Assembly (NCBI GenBank): GCA_977017575.1
Contig: CDRNVI010000056.1
Coordinates: 248,001-312,000 of the forward strand
Direction of reading: 5' to 3'
Source of the DNA: Paramoeba atlantica
Taxonomy: Eukaryota > Discosea
DNA: 64,000 nucleotides
Below, piece by piece: positions 32,565-43,214 of this stretch; position 1 is the first letter of the stretch, and every line of letters starts with the position of its first letter. The translations under genes were made by a program, and so were the position numbers. The notes below the pieces were generated by a model. That model was given only the letters and a program-made list of their open reading frames with translations. It was not told the DNA's origin and searched no databases.

Positions 32565-35500
32565 ATGTCTCAACGAAACGAATCTCACTTCCCTAGTGCC
32601 TCAACCTTAAATCGCACTCACATTCCTTCCAAAGGATTTCCCTCGACGGGTTCCCATGTAAGGTCCCCATGTCTGCCTTCTCGCTCGCTTCCACCACGCT
32701 TTCTGTTGCTTCTTTCTACCTTCTTGTGTTTGTTACTTTCCTGCGATGCCCTGCACATCTCTCTCTTCGCTTCTCATCACGACCTTTGGAAATCACCCCA
32801 AAAATCCTCAACTCCTCTTTCTCCTCCAAACGCCGCTTTTCGCCCCCGCTTTCCACTTCCCTCCATCTCGGCTACCCCAGGAAACGCGCGACCAAAAGCA
32901 AAATCCGCGCATCATCTCAACTTTCGCCGAGCCCAGACACTTTTAGCACCGCTTTCGCCGTTACAGCCTTCTTCCTCTTCTTCTTCTTCATCGAATGAAA
33001 ATTCTTCCTCTCCCTTTTCCACGGCCAACACATCCGATGCGATTTCTTCTTCATCGTCTTCATCATCATCTTCTCTCTCCACTCCACAAACCCTCCAAGA
33101 CATCGAAGGCACTCTACACAACGAATCCTCACAAACCTTTCCCTCGATTGCTCCGCTCTCTGAAAACTCGTTTTCTTCTTCTTCTTCTTTCTCCTCTTCA
33201 CCGCTCTTTCGTTTCCTTCACTCGCTCCAACGCTTTCTGTATACTTTATTCGCCTCGATGTGTAGAAATTGTACATTTTCGAGCCGATCGAATCTTCATG
33301 ATGGTGAGTCTTCTTTTTCTTCGCGCTCTGCTGGTGCTATGGGGTCTTCGTCATCGTCGTCGTCTTCTTCATCGTCTTCTTCATCGTTTTCATCATCATC
33401 TTCATTCGAAAGCGCTGCGGATTCCAATGCTCTGTCTTCTTTCTCATCGTCTTCTTCGTCTCTTGCTGATTTCGCCTCATCCATCCATGCGCTTTCCCTT
33501 CAATGCCACACCCCGGGGACAAAACAAAACATAAAGTTAGGTTTTGAAAATACACAAAATGGAAAACAAAATGTAAAGCAAAATGTAAAACAACAAAATG
33601 CTTTTCCTATGAAAGAGAGCCAAGCCGCTGCTGCAGCAGTAGCCGCTCTTTTTCATCATCGTTCTCCCATCCCCCTTGGAGATTACGCTTTCCCTCATCA
33701 TCCTTCATGGAGAGTGGGAGCGAAGGCGAGAGCTAACGGGGAATCCAACACACATCAGAGCAATCGTTTGAACCCAAACGGTACAAACGTTTGCGAGTCA
33801 AAAGCACTCAAAGCTCAAACTTTGAATCAAAAGTACAAAATCGCTCTCCAGCATGATTTCTCGTTTCATGTTGAAATGAAAACGGGAGCGAACGGTTTAA
33901 GCCTAATTTCACAAAAAGGGGGGGATAGGGAACGACGGGGTTTGATCCAAAGCGTACTGGTGCGGTATTATGCCACCGTGCTGGATAGTTTTGTGGAGGA
34001 CACCTGGGGGAGGGAGCAGAGGAGAGCGGACAGGGCAGCCGATAGGGAAAAAGCGGAAGGGGAAAGAGATGAAAAAGAGCAAGAAAAGGGCCTTTTTATT
34101 CCCACGCTTTTACTTCACCCTTTTGAGAGTTCTGCTTTACGTCCTCGATTTTATGTAACGGAGCGAAATTATCCAGGAGTGGAGTATCGGCTTTTTTTCG
34201 ACAGTGGTTTGTTTTCTCTTCGTGAGGAGATTCTTCCCGAGGCGTTGGAGCGTTTGGAGAAAGATTTACGACGCCGCATGACAGTGCAGTTCTCGGATGT
34301 GAAAATCCAGTCCGCAGAGTCGAATCTCTCGGCCTCGTTTGCCGCGAGACGATCCGAGGGGGATAAAAATCGGGAAAAGTATTATTGGCTGCAAACGCTG
34401 TTGGAAAAAAATAAGATTCAAGTGAAAGACACTCCGATTGAGTTTCCCGCAGCACGAGCGTCGTTGGATGACCGGTGCGTGTTGGTGATTCCACAACTTC
34501 GAGAAGAGGAGGGCGAGTGTAACAAGAGGATAAGAAAGGCAGAAGGCGAAGCGAAAGATCATGATAATCGCTTTTCTACGACACGACGAAGTCTTTTTAC
34601 GGATCAAGAAGAGCAGTCATCGTCGGAGGATGCTGGAACTTCCGAATTTTCTTTTTCAAAATCGAAATTTTCGCCCTCGTTGAGCTCTTCTTCCACGCCG
34701 ACGACAGCGTCGAGCGCTGAACAAAACCCAACCGCTGCAAATTTAGCCCACAATCTTCGATTCCCGCACGGCGCGCGTCGTACCCATTTATGGTCCTCTC
34801 ACCCTCCTGATATTCTCCCTCTCGATGCTCGTCCGTATTTCGAACTCCCGGAGTCTTTTCGACATTCGTTTCAACGACTCGCGCAGAGTTTGAAGCTTTC
34901 AACGACGCAGTTGGATGAGTTGCGATGGGAAACGTTACAGTGGCTTCAGAAAAGAGTAAGGAAAGAAAATCAAAAAGGGGAAGAAGAAAATGAAAAGGAC
35001 GGGATCGAGGATAACGAAAACCATGAAAGTAAGGAAGAGGAAAAGGAGGAGAAAATGCAGGACAGTCCTGGAACGCGCAAATCTGGAATAAATATGAGTA
35101 AGGGCTTAAAAAAGAGTAAACCGCCGAATGCCTTCGAAAGCCCACCTCCCGAAACCCCTTGCTGGGAGGAAACGCGTGTTTTGGGGTCTCCCTCCGGTTA
35201 CTGTCCTGCAGAGCCTGTGGGATTATACGGCGCCGGTCCGGCTTCGTTTTTTCTTCGTGATTTACGACACCGTTATGTGTGGGAAGCGGTGGAGCCAAGC
35301 CAACGAAGTTCGGGTCTATGGCACACCAAAGGGGTCTCCTCGCAAAGTTACTTTTTGAACACAAATGCGGGAGTATCAGAGGGCTTTCAGCCGTGGAAAG
35401 GGTTTCACCGCAAAGGGGTATGCACGGTTCCTCCTTTTTTGTGGAAAACACAACAAGAGGGGGAGGAAAAGAACAAGGTGGGTGAAAAACAGGAGGCGGA

Positions 35501-36773
35501 GAAACAACAAAGAGAGGGCACTCCGTATTCCCGTCCGTATTTGCTCACGCCTCTGGTGCGCCTGTCCTCTCGTTTGTTATCTACTCCGAAATCGAGCGGA
35601 GTTGTGGAATCTGGTACCGCTCGAAACGAACCTTTCGGAGATGTGTTTCATGACGAGGAGAGTGAAGAGGAAATCGAGGCATTGTCTTCGGAAGAAGACG
35701 AAGAGGATGCAGAAAGTGATTACGAAAGTTCTGCATCAGATTGGGAGGAAGAAAGCGAGGACGCAGTTTTGGCTACACCGGAGAAACCTGCAATGTCGGA
35801 GAAATTGTCGATGAAACCCCGGTCTAGCTTTTTAATCGAACTATGGAGACGTGCATTTTCCTCACCGTATTTCACAGGATCTATTGGTTCTCAAGAATGC
35901 ACAGAATTTCAGGATTCCGACTCTCATCCTCACGAAAGTGATGTTCACGAAAAGCATATCCCCCATGGCAGAAAGTTACACACACGCGTGCACGATAAAA
36001 TCGGATTACATCCAAACCCAATTGGTTTGGCTGAATTGGGAGACACAACACGCAGTACCGTTTTGAGTGACAATGGAAAGCCACCCAGTTCCACAACCAA
36101 CACAACAATGTCGTATCTGGACTCCACTTTAGAGCGAGAGAATCACCGAGACGATACCCAACGAAAATTGAAGAAACGCCGAAACATGAACTCTCGTCGT
36201 TTTCCCTTGAGCGCCGCAAGGACGCTTCCCCAGTCGTTACCTAATGTAATGTACCAACCCAAACCATCTTTGCAAACGACAAAGCCTTCCGAAGAATCTA
36301 GTGACCTTTTAGAACTTCAATCAGAGCCTCATTCTACATTAAAAAGAAAAAGTGACAAGGAGCAGGACGACGCTTCAAACCGAGTGTCGGGTTCTTCCCA
36401 GGACCACATATCGGTTTCACAAGCTACAAAATTGACCTCTACCCAAGATCCATCATCTTCTTCTGTTTCGTCAAAATCTCGAAAACGCCGTAAACGAAAG
36501 AAGGATCGGTCCTGGATAAACACGCTGTCTACGTTTGCGCGCCCCTTTTTCCCCCCGTTCTTTTCAACCCCCAAACGCGCCCCTTCCCTTTCCAAACGCC
36601 AATCGTCTCGTTTCTTGTTATCCGCGAAACGAAAACCCAATGCGAAGCCACGGAAGCGATCGCCCCGAGAGCTTTGGTTAACACGAATGGAACATATGCA
36701 GATTTTATGTCCGTGTAACTCGGCGTCTGCTTTTTCGGACCGGCAAATGAAAGTTTCGGTCAGAGCGTCGTAG
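32565..36773 (+). CDS. Large Ser-rich secretory or membrane protein, unknown
   Basis: The protein has 1402 aa with an ATG start and a single exon. Residues about 43-62 (RFLLLLSTFLCLLLSCDAL) form a signal peptide or signal anchor after a basic/Ser-rich start. Poly-Ser tracts built on TCT/TCA/TCG codons occur at about 135-175 and 255-305. A compact, probably folded region spans about 470-690 (VRYYATVLDSFVEDTW; FYVTERNYPGVEYRLFFDSG; CVLVIPQLR). A second lies at about 760-960 (YFELPESFRHSFQRLAQSL; GYCPAEPVGLYGAGPASFF; SYFLNTNAG). A strongly acidic stretch (about 1035-1070, EESEEEIEALSSEEDEED) is followed by basic segments, including KSRKRRKRKKDR. I recognise no family. Mixed disordered and folded segments suggest a secreted or luminal protein. 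Confidence 0.75.
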   Translation: MSQRNESHFPSASTLNRTHIPSKGFPSTGSHVRSPCLPSRSLPPRFLLLLSTFLCLLLSCDALHISLFASHHDLWKSPQKSSTPLSPPNAAFRPRFPLPSISATPGNARPKAKSAHHLNFRRAQTLLAPLSPLQPSSSSSSSSNENSSSPFSTANTSDAISSSSSSSSSSLSTPQTLQDIEGTLHNESSQTFPSIAPLSENSFSSSSSFSSSPLFRFLHSLQRFLYTLFASMCRNCTFSSRSNLHDGESSFSSRSAGAMGSSSSSSSSSSSSSSFSSSSSFESAADSNALSSFSSSSSSLADFASSIHALSLQCHTPGTKQNIKLGFENTQNGKQNVKQNVKQQNAFPMKESQAAAAAVAALFHHRSPIPLGDYAFPHHPSWRVGAKARANGESNTHQSNRLNPNGTNVCESKALKAQTLNQKYKIALQHDFSFHVEMKTGANGLSLISQKGGDRERRGLIQSVLVRYYATVLDSFVEDTWGREQRRADRAADREKAEGERDEKEQEKGLFIPTLLLHPFESSALRPRFYVTERNYPGVEYRLFFDSGLFSLREEILPEALERLEKDLRRRMTVQFSDVKIQSAESNLSASFAARRSEGDKNREKYYWLQTLLEKNKIQVKDTPIEFPAARASLDDRCVLVIPQLREEEGECNKRIRKAEGEAKDHDNRFSTTRRSLFTDQEEQSSSEDAGTSEFSFSKSKFSPSLSSSSTPTTASSAEQNPTAANLAHNLRFPHGARRTHLWSSHPPDILPLDARPYFELPESFRHSFQRLAQSLKLSTTQLDELRWETLQWLQKRVRKENQKGEEENEKDGIEDNENHESKEEEKEEKMQDSPGTRKSGINMSKGLKKSKPPNAFESPPPETPCWEETRVLGSPSGYCPAEPVGLYGAGPASFFLRDLRHRYVWEAVEPSQRSSGLWHTKGVSSQSYFLNTNAGVSEGFQPWKGFHRKGVCTVPPFLWKTQQEGEEKNKVGEKQEAEKQQREGTPYSRPYLLTPLVRLSSRLLSTPKSSGVVESGTARNEPFGDVFHDEESEEEIEALSSEEDEEDAESDYESSASDWEEESEDAVLATPEKPAMSEKLSMKPRSSFLIELWRRAFSSPYFTGSIGSQECTEFQDSDSHPHESDVHEKHIPHGRKLHTRVHDKIGLHPNPIGLAELGDTTRSTVLSDNGKPPSSTTNTTMSYLDSTLERENHRDDTQRKLKKRRNMNSRRFPLSAARTLPQSLPNVMYQPKPSLQTTKPSEESSDLLELQSEPHSTLKRKSDKEQDDASNRVSGSSQDHISVSQATKLTSTQDPSSSSVSSKSRKRRKRKKDRSWINTLSTFARPFFPPFFSTPKRAPSLSKRQSSRFLLSAKRKPNAKPRKRSPRELWLTRMEHMQILCPCNSASAFSDRQMKVSVRAS

Positions 36774-37695
36774 ATCAAGGAAGGGTCGTAGATTTGATGA
36801 CGTACACATTATGTAGAACAGTAAATGTAGAACAGTAAAGGTACAGCGCTAAGTACTCAATATAGAAGTAGAATACTTTTTTGGTGTAACATACAGGTGT
36901 AATTACAAAACACGAATTCTCATGCGTTATACGGGGTGTAGAAACGAGATACTGCCCATTTTTGCACAATTCACTAGAGGGAATTGCAAGAGCTCTCGAA
37001 TGCGCTATTATATTTATTTTCCTGTTACGGATCTTAAACACCCTTCAGATTTAGCTGGGAACTTCTGAACTATACAGCTCATGTAACCATGATCTCGGGA
37101 GATCTCAGATTGATCCGTACCAGCCGTCCTTAAATTCATAGAGGCACCGGAGGATGGCATACCCGAATAAGCTTCCTCCACATTTTACTTTAATTTTTGT
37201 AGAGAACGAAATCGGTGGTGACATTTCCATGTTTTCCCCGATGTTTTTCTAAAAACAAGTGTTGATCAAATTCTTCCCTAATATTTTCAAGTAGCAAGTA
37301 TTGAGACAACGTTGAGTGCTGATTGTTTTTCGAATTCGTGAATAATATTCAATGAGTTTTTTATTGTTCAACACAGTAAAAAGCTACACAATAAAAAATT
37401 CACACTTCTTTGCTAGCACGGTATCTCTTAACGCCCGCTTTCATGCTAGATCCTCGCCTTTTTGAGGGTACAATGATCTAAAACATACATGCAGGACATT
37501 TTCTATTGAATGTGCGATAAAAATTTTAACTTAAAAATGACTTAAGCAATCGATGAAGATGAAGAAAAAATAAAAAGACAAAGAGCAAAAAAAAATATCC
37601 ATTTTCCCATATTTTTGGCCACTGGAGTAACTCCTTATCCTTTATACGTCATCCTTTACACCTAAGAAGCTCAAAAGTGGGGCTGTACATTTCTT
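36774..37695. other. Intergenic region before the zinc-finger gene
   Basis: AT-rich, with no ORF of note. A TGTAGAACAGTAAA direct duplication lies at 36811-36840. A pyrimidine-rich stretch ending in ACACCTAAG precedes the next ATG by about 30 bp and could be a splice-acceptor-like site. Confidence 0.4.
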
Positions 37696-38619
37696 ATGAT
37701 TCGTTTTTTGAGTCCGGTGCTTCGATCTCCCCCTTCCGTACCTCAGCAACTTTTGCATGAGAAAGAGTGGTACAGCTCCGAGAAATGGTGTAAGCTTTGC
37801 GCATGCCCAACGTCGGCTATTGGTATACATATGGGGGAGAAAGATCACCAGGCTCTGGAGATCTTTGTTGATAAAATTTGGCAAGGCGATCACATGTCTT
37901 GGTGGGCGCAGCACGTGTACGCGTCTGTTGGTTTACTTCGGGCACCGTATGCATCGCTTTACAATGTCTTTGATAAATTTGAAAATCAAAGGTTATTCGT
38001 CTTGCACGAAGCCATCAAAACGCTTAAGGAGAAAAAGATTACTCGTGTAACGAGAACGGTTCGTGATGGAGGTGGAACAACTCTATATCTAGTTGCCTCT
38101 CGTATGAGTCACATGACATCTAAGATTTTAATAGGGCTTCTACCTAATGCCGCATCTCGCGAACTTTCGGCAGCTCTAAATATGATAACTTCGGAGTTTT
38201 CTATGGAAACCGTGTACGATATCCTTAGGTTGGATCTACTGTACGGAGATTTAGGTAATCGGTCTCCCAACATATTGAAAGCCATACTCGGAAATTGTCT
38301 TGATATTACTTCGGACTATTCCCGCGGGTTATGTCATGGAAGAAGAGCTTTGATCACGCCTATGACAAAGGAACTGTGTTACTACGTTCAATGGGGTATC
38401 ATTTGTGAGGCGATTATTTCTCGTATGCAAGAGTACATCGCTCGAGGGCAAATAGTGTGGGTGAATGAGCTGAATTGTGAAACGAGAAAAAATCTATTGG
38501 CTAATAAAAGTACTCATAGATTGGCACCTGTACACGAATCTACATCCGACATGCTAAAAAAAAGATTTGAAACCGATTTATGGAAACATGATGATCTGTC
38601 TGGAAACGTGATGATGTGA
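37696..38619 (+). CDS. U1-like C2H2 zinc-finger protein, possibly mitochondrial
   Basis: The protein has 307 aa with an ATG start. The N-terminus MIRFLSPVLRSPP is basic and hydrophobic without acidic residues, as in mitochondrial presequences. Residues 31-51 (WCKLCACPTSAIGIHMGEKDH) form a C-x2-C-x9-H-x5-H finger of the matrin/U1 type, which binds RNA. The rest is predicted helical, with no domain I know (WWAQHVYASVGLLRAPYASL; RMQEYIARGQIVWVNEL). U1-like fingers at a protein's start are common in mitochondrial RNA-processing and ribosome-assembly factors of kinetoplastids. The resemblance is only at that level and is not an assignment. Single exon, same strand as its neighbours. Confidence 0.7.
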   Translation: MIRFLSPVLRSPPSVPQQLLHEKEWYSSEKWCKLCACPTSAIGIHMGEKDHQALEIFVDKIWQGDHMSWWAQHVYASVGLLRAPYASLYNVFDKFENQRLFVLHEAIKTLKEKKITRVTRTVRDGGGTTLYLVASRMSHMTSKILIGLLPNAASRELSAALNMITSEFSMETVYDILRLDLLYGDLGNRSPNILKAILGNCLDITSDYSRGLCHGRRALITPMTKELCYYVQWGIICEAIISRMQEYIARGQIVWVNELNCETRKNLLANKSTHRLAPVHESTSDMLKKRFETDLWKHDDLSGNVMM

Positions 38620-39270
38620 CTCATCGCACCGTTTTCCTTCTTTGTATTCCAGTTCGAGTACTTGTTGTTGTTGTTTAACCCGTTTGGCCATGACTGGCTA
38701 CGGGTTCAGAGTACACCCCAGTTATTTAGTGCTCGTGTGAAACGGCACCGGGTATTACCGTACTCCGTGGGTGGTACGCTGTCAGTCGCGCGCAGACTTT
38801 CCCAGAGGGATGCCGCACTCGCCGATAGACGACTGTCAGGTTGCGAGGCCTGACCCGTCATCCGTGACTTCACTGCCCGATGGATTCGCATCCTGGGGCA
38901 AAGAAGTAGTGGAGTAGTCGTTATACTCTGTTCCACCACCAGGGATGACTCACGCTAGGGTGTGTGGAGCTTGCGAGGCTCTCTCACCAGCGGGGCTCAC
39001 AATGGAGCGCGACCAGTGCCCTTCACAACTTCAATTACTGCGTATGGATACTATCCTAGTTTATTGGCGTCTTGTTTTGCTGACACCGGGTAGCTCCACA
39101 CAAGGGTCCGGGGAAGGGGAAGGCGACTGGGGGGACGGAGAAGGGCCGGCGAAGCGGTGACGAAACCGAGGTTTCGCGAAGGGTTTTATCGAGGTTTCGC
39201 GGGGTTTCATCCAGGTTTCACCGAGGTTTCTCGAGGTTTCGCAAGGTTTCGCGAGGTTTCACCCGCAGCC
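38620..39270. other. Intergenic, GC-richer patch
   Basis: No convincing gene. 39170-39260 is a degenerate tandem repeat of GAGGTTTCGC ending with the 'cacccgcagcccctc' phrase that also occurs at about 150 and 17780 and, inverted, near 62.6 kb. Confidence 0.4.
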
Positions 39271-39279
39271 CCTCGTATG

Positions 39280-40043
39280 ACTGTTTTGCTTCTGCTTCGT
39301 TTGGCAGGTATTGTATGCGAGATGTTCATTCCTGAATCAATGCGCATGTATCTGACTCGTGGAACCTGGCGATTAACGGACGGGCATTTCATAACGTCTT
39401 TGCGCCCTGGGGGGCGTTGCCAGCCGTCCGCTGACGAAAATCCGGCTGTGACGTGTGTTTGTACGGGCAATCCTTAATGAAATGGTCTGAGGATCTGCAA
39501 TTGTAACACTGCGGTCGATAATTTCCGTACGATGGGCGCAACGATTGTGGGTGTTGCCCTGTCGATCCGCCTCCAAAATTATTTTGGAAGGACACTTTTG
39601 GGGACATACATGTATTTTAGATATGTCCCCGTTCGTCGCGGCGCAGAGAAATAAATATAACGACTGTGTTGTTGTTCACGCTCACTCAATTGATCGGTTA
39701 CGTGCTGATAGAATTTATCATGCATGCGATCATCTTTATCCATGTTTCGGTGTACCGCCTCTACGTCCATCCTACAGGCTCGCCAGTAGGCATCGCGGAG
39801 ACTTTGTATTATCGCTTTTCCTAACTCCAAGAACGGACCTGTATACTTTTTGTATGCCGTCGTGTAAGTTTCATATAGAGTACAAAATAACATGCAAAAT
39901 ACAGTATGTTGACTCCGCAGTAAGAAATGTGGTCCTTTTTGGGCTGACCCCCAGTAAGAGAGATTAGGCTCATGATACCCACAGGAGGCGTATAGGGAGT
40001 AGTGAGTGTGTGTCCACATGTCGGGGCCTCGGGGGTAACCCAA
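39280..40043 (-). mobile_element. Gag/ORF1-like fossil with CCHC zinc knuckle
   Basis: Minus-strand coding remnants include a C-x2-C-x4-H-x4-C knuckle (CYNCRSSDHFIKDC) preceded by a polar helical segment (LGKAIIQSLRDAYWRACRM). Such knuckles mark nucleocapsid-type proteins of retroelements. No reverse transcriptase or terminal repeats are visible, so the family cannot be fixed. A related fragment lies at about 14005-14090. It is a broken fossil. Confidence 0.4.
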
Positions 40044-40052
40044 ATAAACGTT

Positions 40053-41117
40053 TTAACATATTTTTAGAATAAGAAATATGAAAATCTTGTCAAACGAGTT
40101 GGAAGAAAAGAGAAAACTGGCCAAAAAAACATGAGCACGTGCATGGGTGGCCAAGTGGGACACTATAGCCTTATTATTGTTGTCCGCATCTTCTCCCATC
40201 ATAATTTGTTCCAGAGTCTCCGCGGCCACCCCAACGCCCTCATGACGAAGGCGATGAGTTAAGAGAATGGACCCTAATTTGCACAAGAGGGTCCAGAGGC
40301 CGAGACGAACGCCGTCCTCCTCGATGTTCGGGAATCGCGTATCCGGCGGCATACTAGCCAAACTTTTGGCGTAGTGCACCATGTCCAGACGCCCCCCCAC
40401 TGCGTCACAGACTCGACGCTTTACCTCTTGTGTTAGCCACGGCTCGCCGCTAACCCCCGTTTGTGTTAAGCATGCGTGCAATTGCGGGTCACAACGAGGG
40501 TCTTCCTGGGTTCCGATTAAGGATCGGAACGCTTCGCAGATATCTTTTGGGGTGCTTTTTTCCGACTGTCCGACGGGGACAGTAGCGGTGCTCGGAGGGC
40601 GAAGCAGAGCAGATTCCTCTGCGCACAGTTCATCGCGCAGTTTGACCAGTACTTGGGGAGCTACATCCGTGCTGGAGAAGTCACCTCGTTGCAAGGCACT
40701 CAAGTTACGACGAATCACTTGAGTACCTCAGATTGAGTCACCGTTGCTCGCGCATGCGGATGCGCGCTCCGGTGAAAGTGAAGCATTCACACCAACCGTG
40801 AAGCCATAAATCATTTGCAAGGTTTCTTTTATGCCTCTACGTTGGTGCCCGCCAAAGAAAGGAAGATGAGCGTGGTATCGCGCACGGCATTCGACGTATT
40901 CCCGGGAAGGACAAAACCAATGATTCTCTTCACGTACACACAAAACTTCCTCGTTCTTCGGGTGATATTTCTCCTTTCCACACCACACAGCTTGCGGAAA
41001 GAGTTCGTGGGCCTCCATCCAGCGTATTATATCCGATTCAGATGCTTGTGCAATGGATGAGAAATAGAGCCTTCGCGCACACTCGAAGTCGGAACAATCG
41101 CGGCAAGTCCAGTCCAT
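40053..41117 (-). pseudogene. IS1595/Merlin-like N-terminal domain protein, split by one stop
   Basis: Two minus-strand ORFs (40728-41117 and 40053-40718) share a frame and are separated only by a TGA at 40725-40727; together about 355 codons. The first begins with ATG, reads MDWTCRDCSDFECARRLYF, and continues with spaced Cys/His residues (AVWCGKEKYH, HWFCPSREYVECRARYH). It resembles in layout the N-terminus of the neighbouring element's ORF 41401-41715. The second part (ALQRGDFSSTD...HRLRHEGVGVAAETLEQIM) has no recognisable domain. No DDE catalytic motif is seen. It could be an accessory protein of the transposon family or a host gene related to it. The TGA could also be read through. Confidence 0.45.
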
Positions 41118-41400
41118 AAAGAAGTAAAAGGAAGAAAAGTTTCTATTACTGTGATCCCCCCTTTAATACGGACCCCCCTGACCCCCCGCCTTTAATACGG
41201 ATTTTTTTTGGAGAAATTTTTTACCTTCCAATTTCGATTTCGGGGGCATCTACGATTTCGGATCTGACGAGGTATATCCCCTGGTGAAACTGAACCAATA
41301 TTCGCACTTTTCTCAATCTGGCAAAATTTTTACCTGAACGTTTTATCGCTCCTTTCTTTTATTCTGAATCATGGTTCTGCACATTAATTTTATATAAGCA

Positions 41401-42343
41401 TTGTGTTTTTTGAATCCATTAGTACTTGTTTATTGCTCTTCTCACCTTTTAATGACGTGCACTGGGTGCGGTGGGTTCTCGTGCCGTTCGAAACTTGCGA
41501 TCAGAAGAATTTCTTCCTGGAGTGAGAATCAATGTCTGGACTGGATGAAAAACCACTCTCTAGTGGCGCAGAAAGTTATTTGCTACAAGAAAAATCACAG
41601 AGCTCCGCACACCATGGCATTAGTCGGGAATAAATGGGTCTGCACCAAGCATTGTAAAGTGAGGTACGGAGCTATGGGGCCGCCGTTTGTTCAGCAAGAG
41701 CCAGCGAAGCGCTAAACAGACTCTCCTGTACATCGTTTTGTACTCTAGGGGTGGGCACCATGCGTCTTCAGTGGCGGAAACGGAGTTAAGCGAAAAAACG
41801 GTGATTAAATTGCGTCAATGGCTGGATTCCCTCATGGCCACAGCGCATATACGCCGACGAGTTCGACTGCGATCCAAGGTGACCACAATGCAATGCGATG
41901 AAACTTTTTTTTCTGTCCGAACGAGGGGCGGTTGCCATCGAGCAAAATGTGTTCGCCAAGATGGTAATCAAATTGCTCAGACGATAGCGGTCACAACGAG
42001 GGACAACAAATTATCTGAAATTCTCATGGAATCTGTTCCAAATCGAACATCTCAGAGCCTTCTTCCGAACATCCAGAATCTAGCTTCGGGAAGTCGTACA
42101 AAAATTTGGACTGATGGTGCCCGCCATAATTTGTCTCTCCGCGGCAAATATAAGTGGGAAAGTGTAAACCACAAGAGACAGTGGGTTACGAATGAAGGTG
42201 TGCACACTAATACTGTGGAGTGCGCGAACTCCATGGTCAAGAAGCGTCTGAAGCGGGACGGCAATGTTCTAGGTCGAAAGTTGGAGAAGAGGGGGGATCG
42301 AATACAAGCATACGCAGAGGTATGCACCGGAAGTTTGAAGTGA
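41401..42343 (+). pseudogene. IS1595/Merlin-like transposase in two frames
   Basis: ORF 41401-41715 encodes a Cys-rich N-terminus from the internal ATG at about 41452 (MTCTGCGGFSCRSKLAIRR, then VCTKHCKVRYG). ORF 41687-42343 carries the ISXO2-type DDE region: MQCDETFFSVR (first Asp), then KIWTDGARHN (second Asp), then VNHKRQWVTNEGVHTNTVECANSMVKKRLK, whose Glu is the third catalytic residue. The two ORFs overlap by about 29 bp in different frames, so one frame change separates zinc domain and catalytic domain. Eukaryotic Merlin elements are related to bacterial IS1595/IS1016. A closely similar VNH...HTNTVE block is in the ORF at 60897-61559. Confidence 0.7.
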
Positions 42344-42720
42344 AATGGGGGTGATACACTGCTTCAAGTCTTATGAAATTTGAAGGAGCACTGTATATGC
42401 CTCCATTTGTAAGAAGTAATCAAGTTTAAGCGGAGAAAAGTTTAAAGTGTAAGCAAAAAGGGACGTGAAATTTTGAAAATTCATAAATTTGCGAATATTG
42501 GTTCAGTTTAACCTATCCCCTTAACCGGACTGTAATTTTCGAGCATAACGCGAAGTGGCGGGAAAATTCTACGATTTACAAGGAAATGGTGAAGCGTGCC
42601 CAGATGCTCAAAGGAATTTTTGTGGACGTGAGTCACTCGGGGTGGGTCAAGGAGGACATTTATCCTCGCATGCTGAAGAGCTGTTTACCCTTTTCACAGG
42701 AAAAGTCTTCGACAGCTATA

Positions 42721-43214
42721 CACCCCCGCCAAAAAGTATTGTCCACAAAAATGGCCGACACAAAAAGTATTGTATTTATTAGTATCGACCATTTTTTTGT
42801 GTTTTGACCAAAATGCGCAGGAAATTGAGGCACGCAGGGAAGCCATCGAAAAATCAGAAGCCCGCCGTAAAGAGACACTTGGAATGTCGCGGAAGGCTAA
42901 GGCAAGATTTGAACAGGCTCGGAATATGGTTCCTCTCTCGCACTACTTTAGCGTTGAGTAGTCAAAATAATTAAATTACTAATTCCATTGTGCTATTTTC
43001 ATTGTGCTAATTTGTGCTATTTCCATGGTGCTAATTTCCATTCGACCTGTTTTTGTGCTTCACTATACGTTTACAAGGATCCCGTATGATAAAGTCCAAC
43101 TTTTTGGAAGCCAGTAGCAACTCGTGGAAATCGACAAAAAGTATTGTATTTATTAGTATCAACCAAATATTCGTGGTCGATACTAATAAATTACAATACT
43201 TTTTGGCGGGGGTG
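42721..43214. repeat. MITE with CACCCCCGCC termini nested in the Merlin-like element
   Basis: CACCCCCGCCAAAAAGTATT on the left and AATACTTTTTGGCGGGGGTG on the right are inverted, each flanked by TA. A further inner GACAAAAAGTATTGTATTTA block occurs near both ends in direct orientation. The middle (42808-42960) contains a short + strand coding-like stretch (EARREAIEKSEARRKE), which may belong to the host transposon if two shorter MITEs flank it. Confidence 0.7.
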
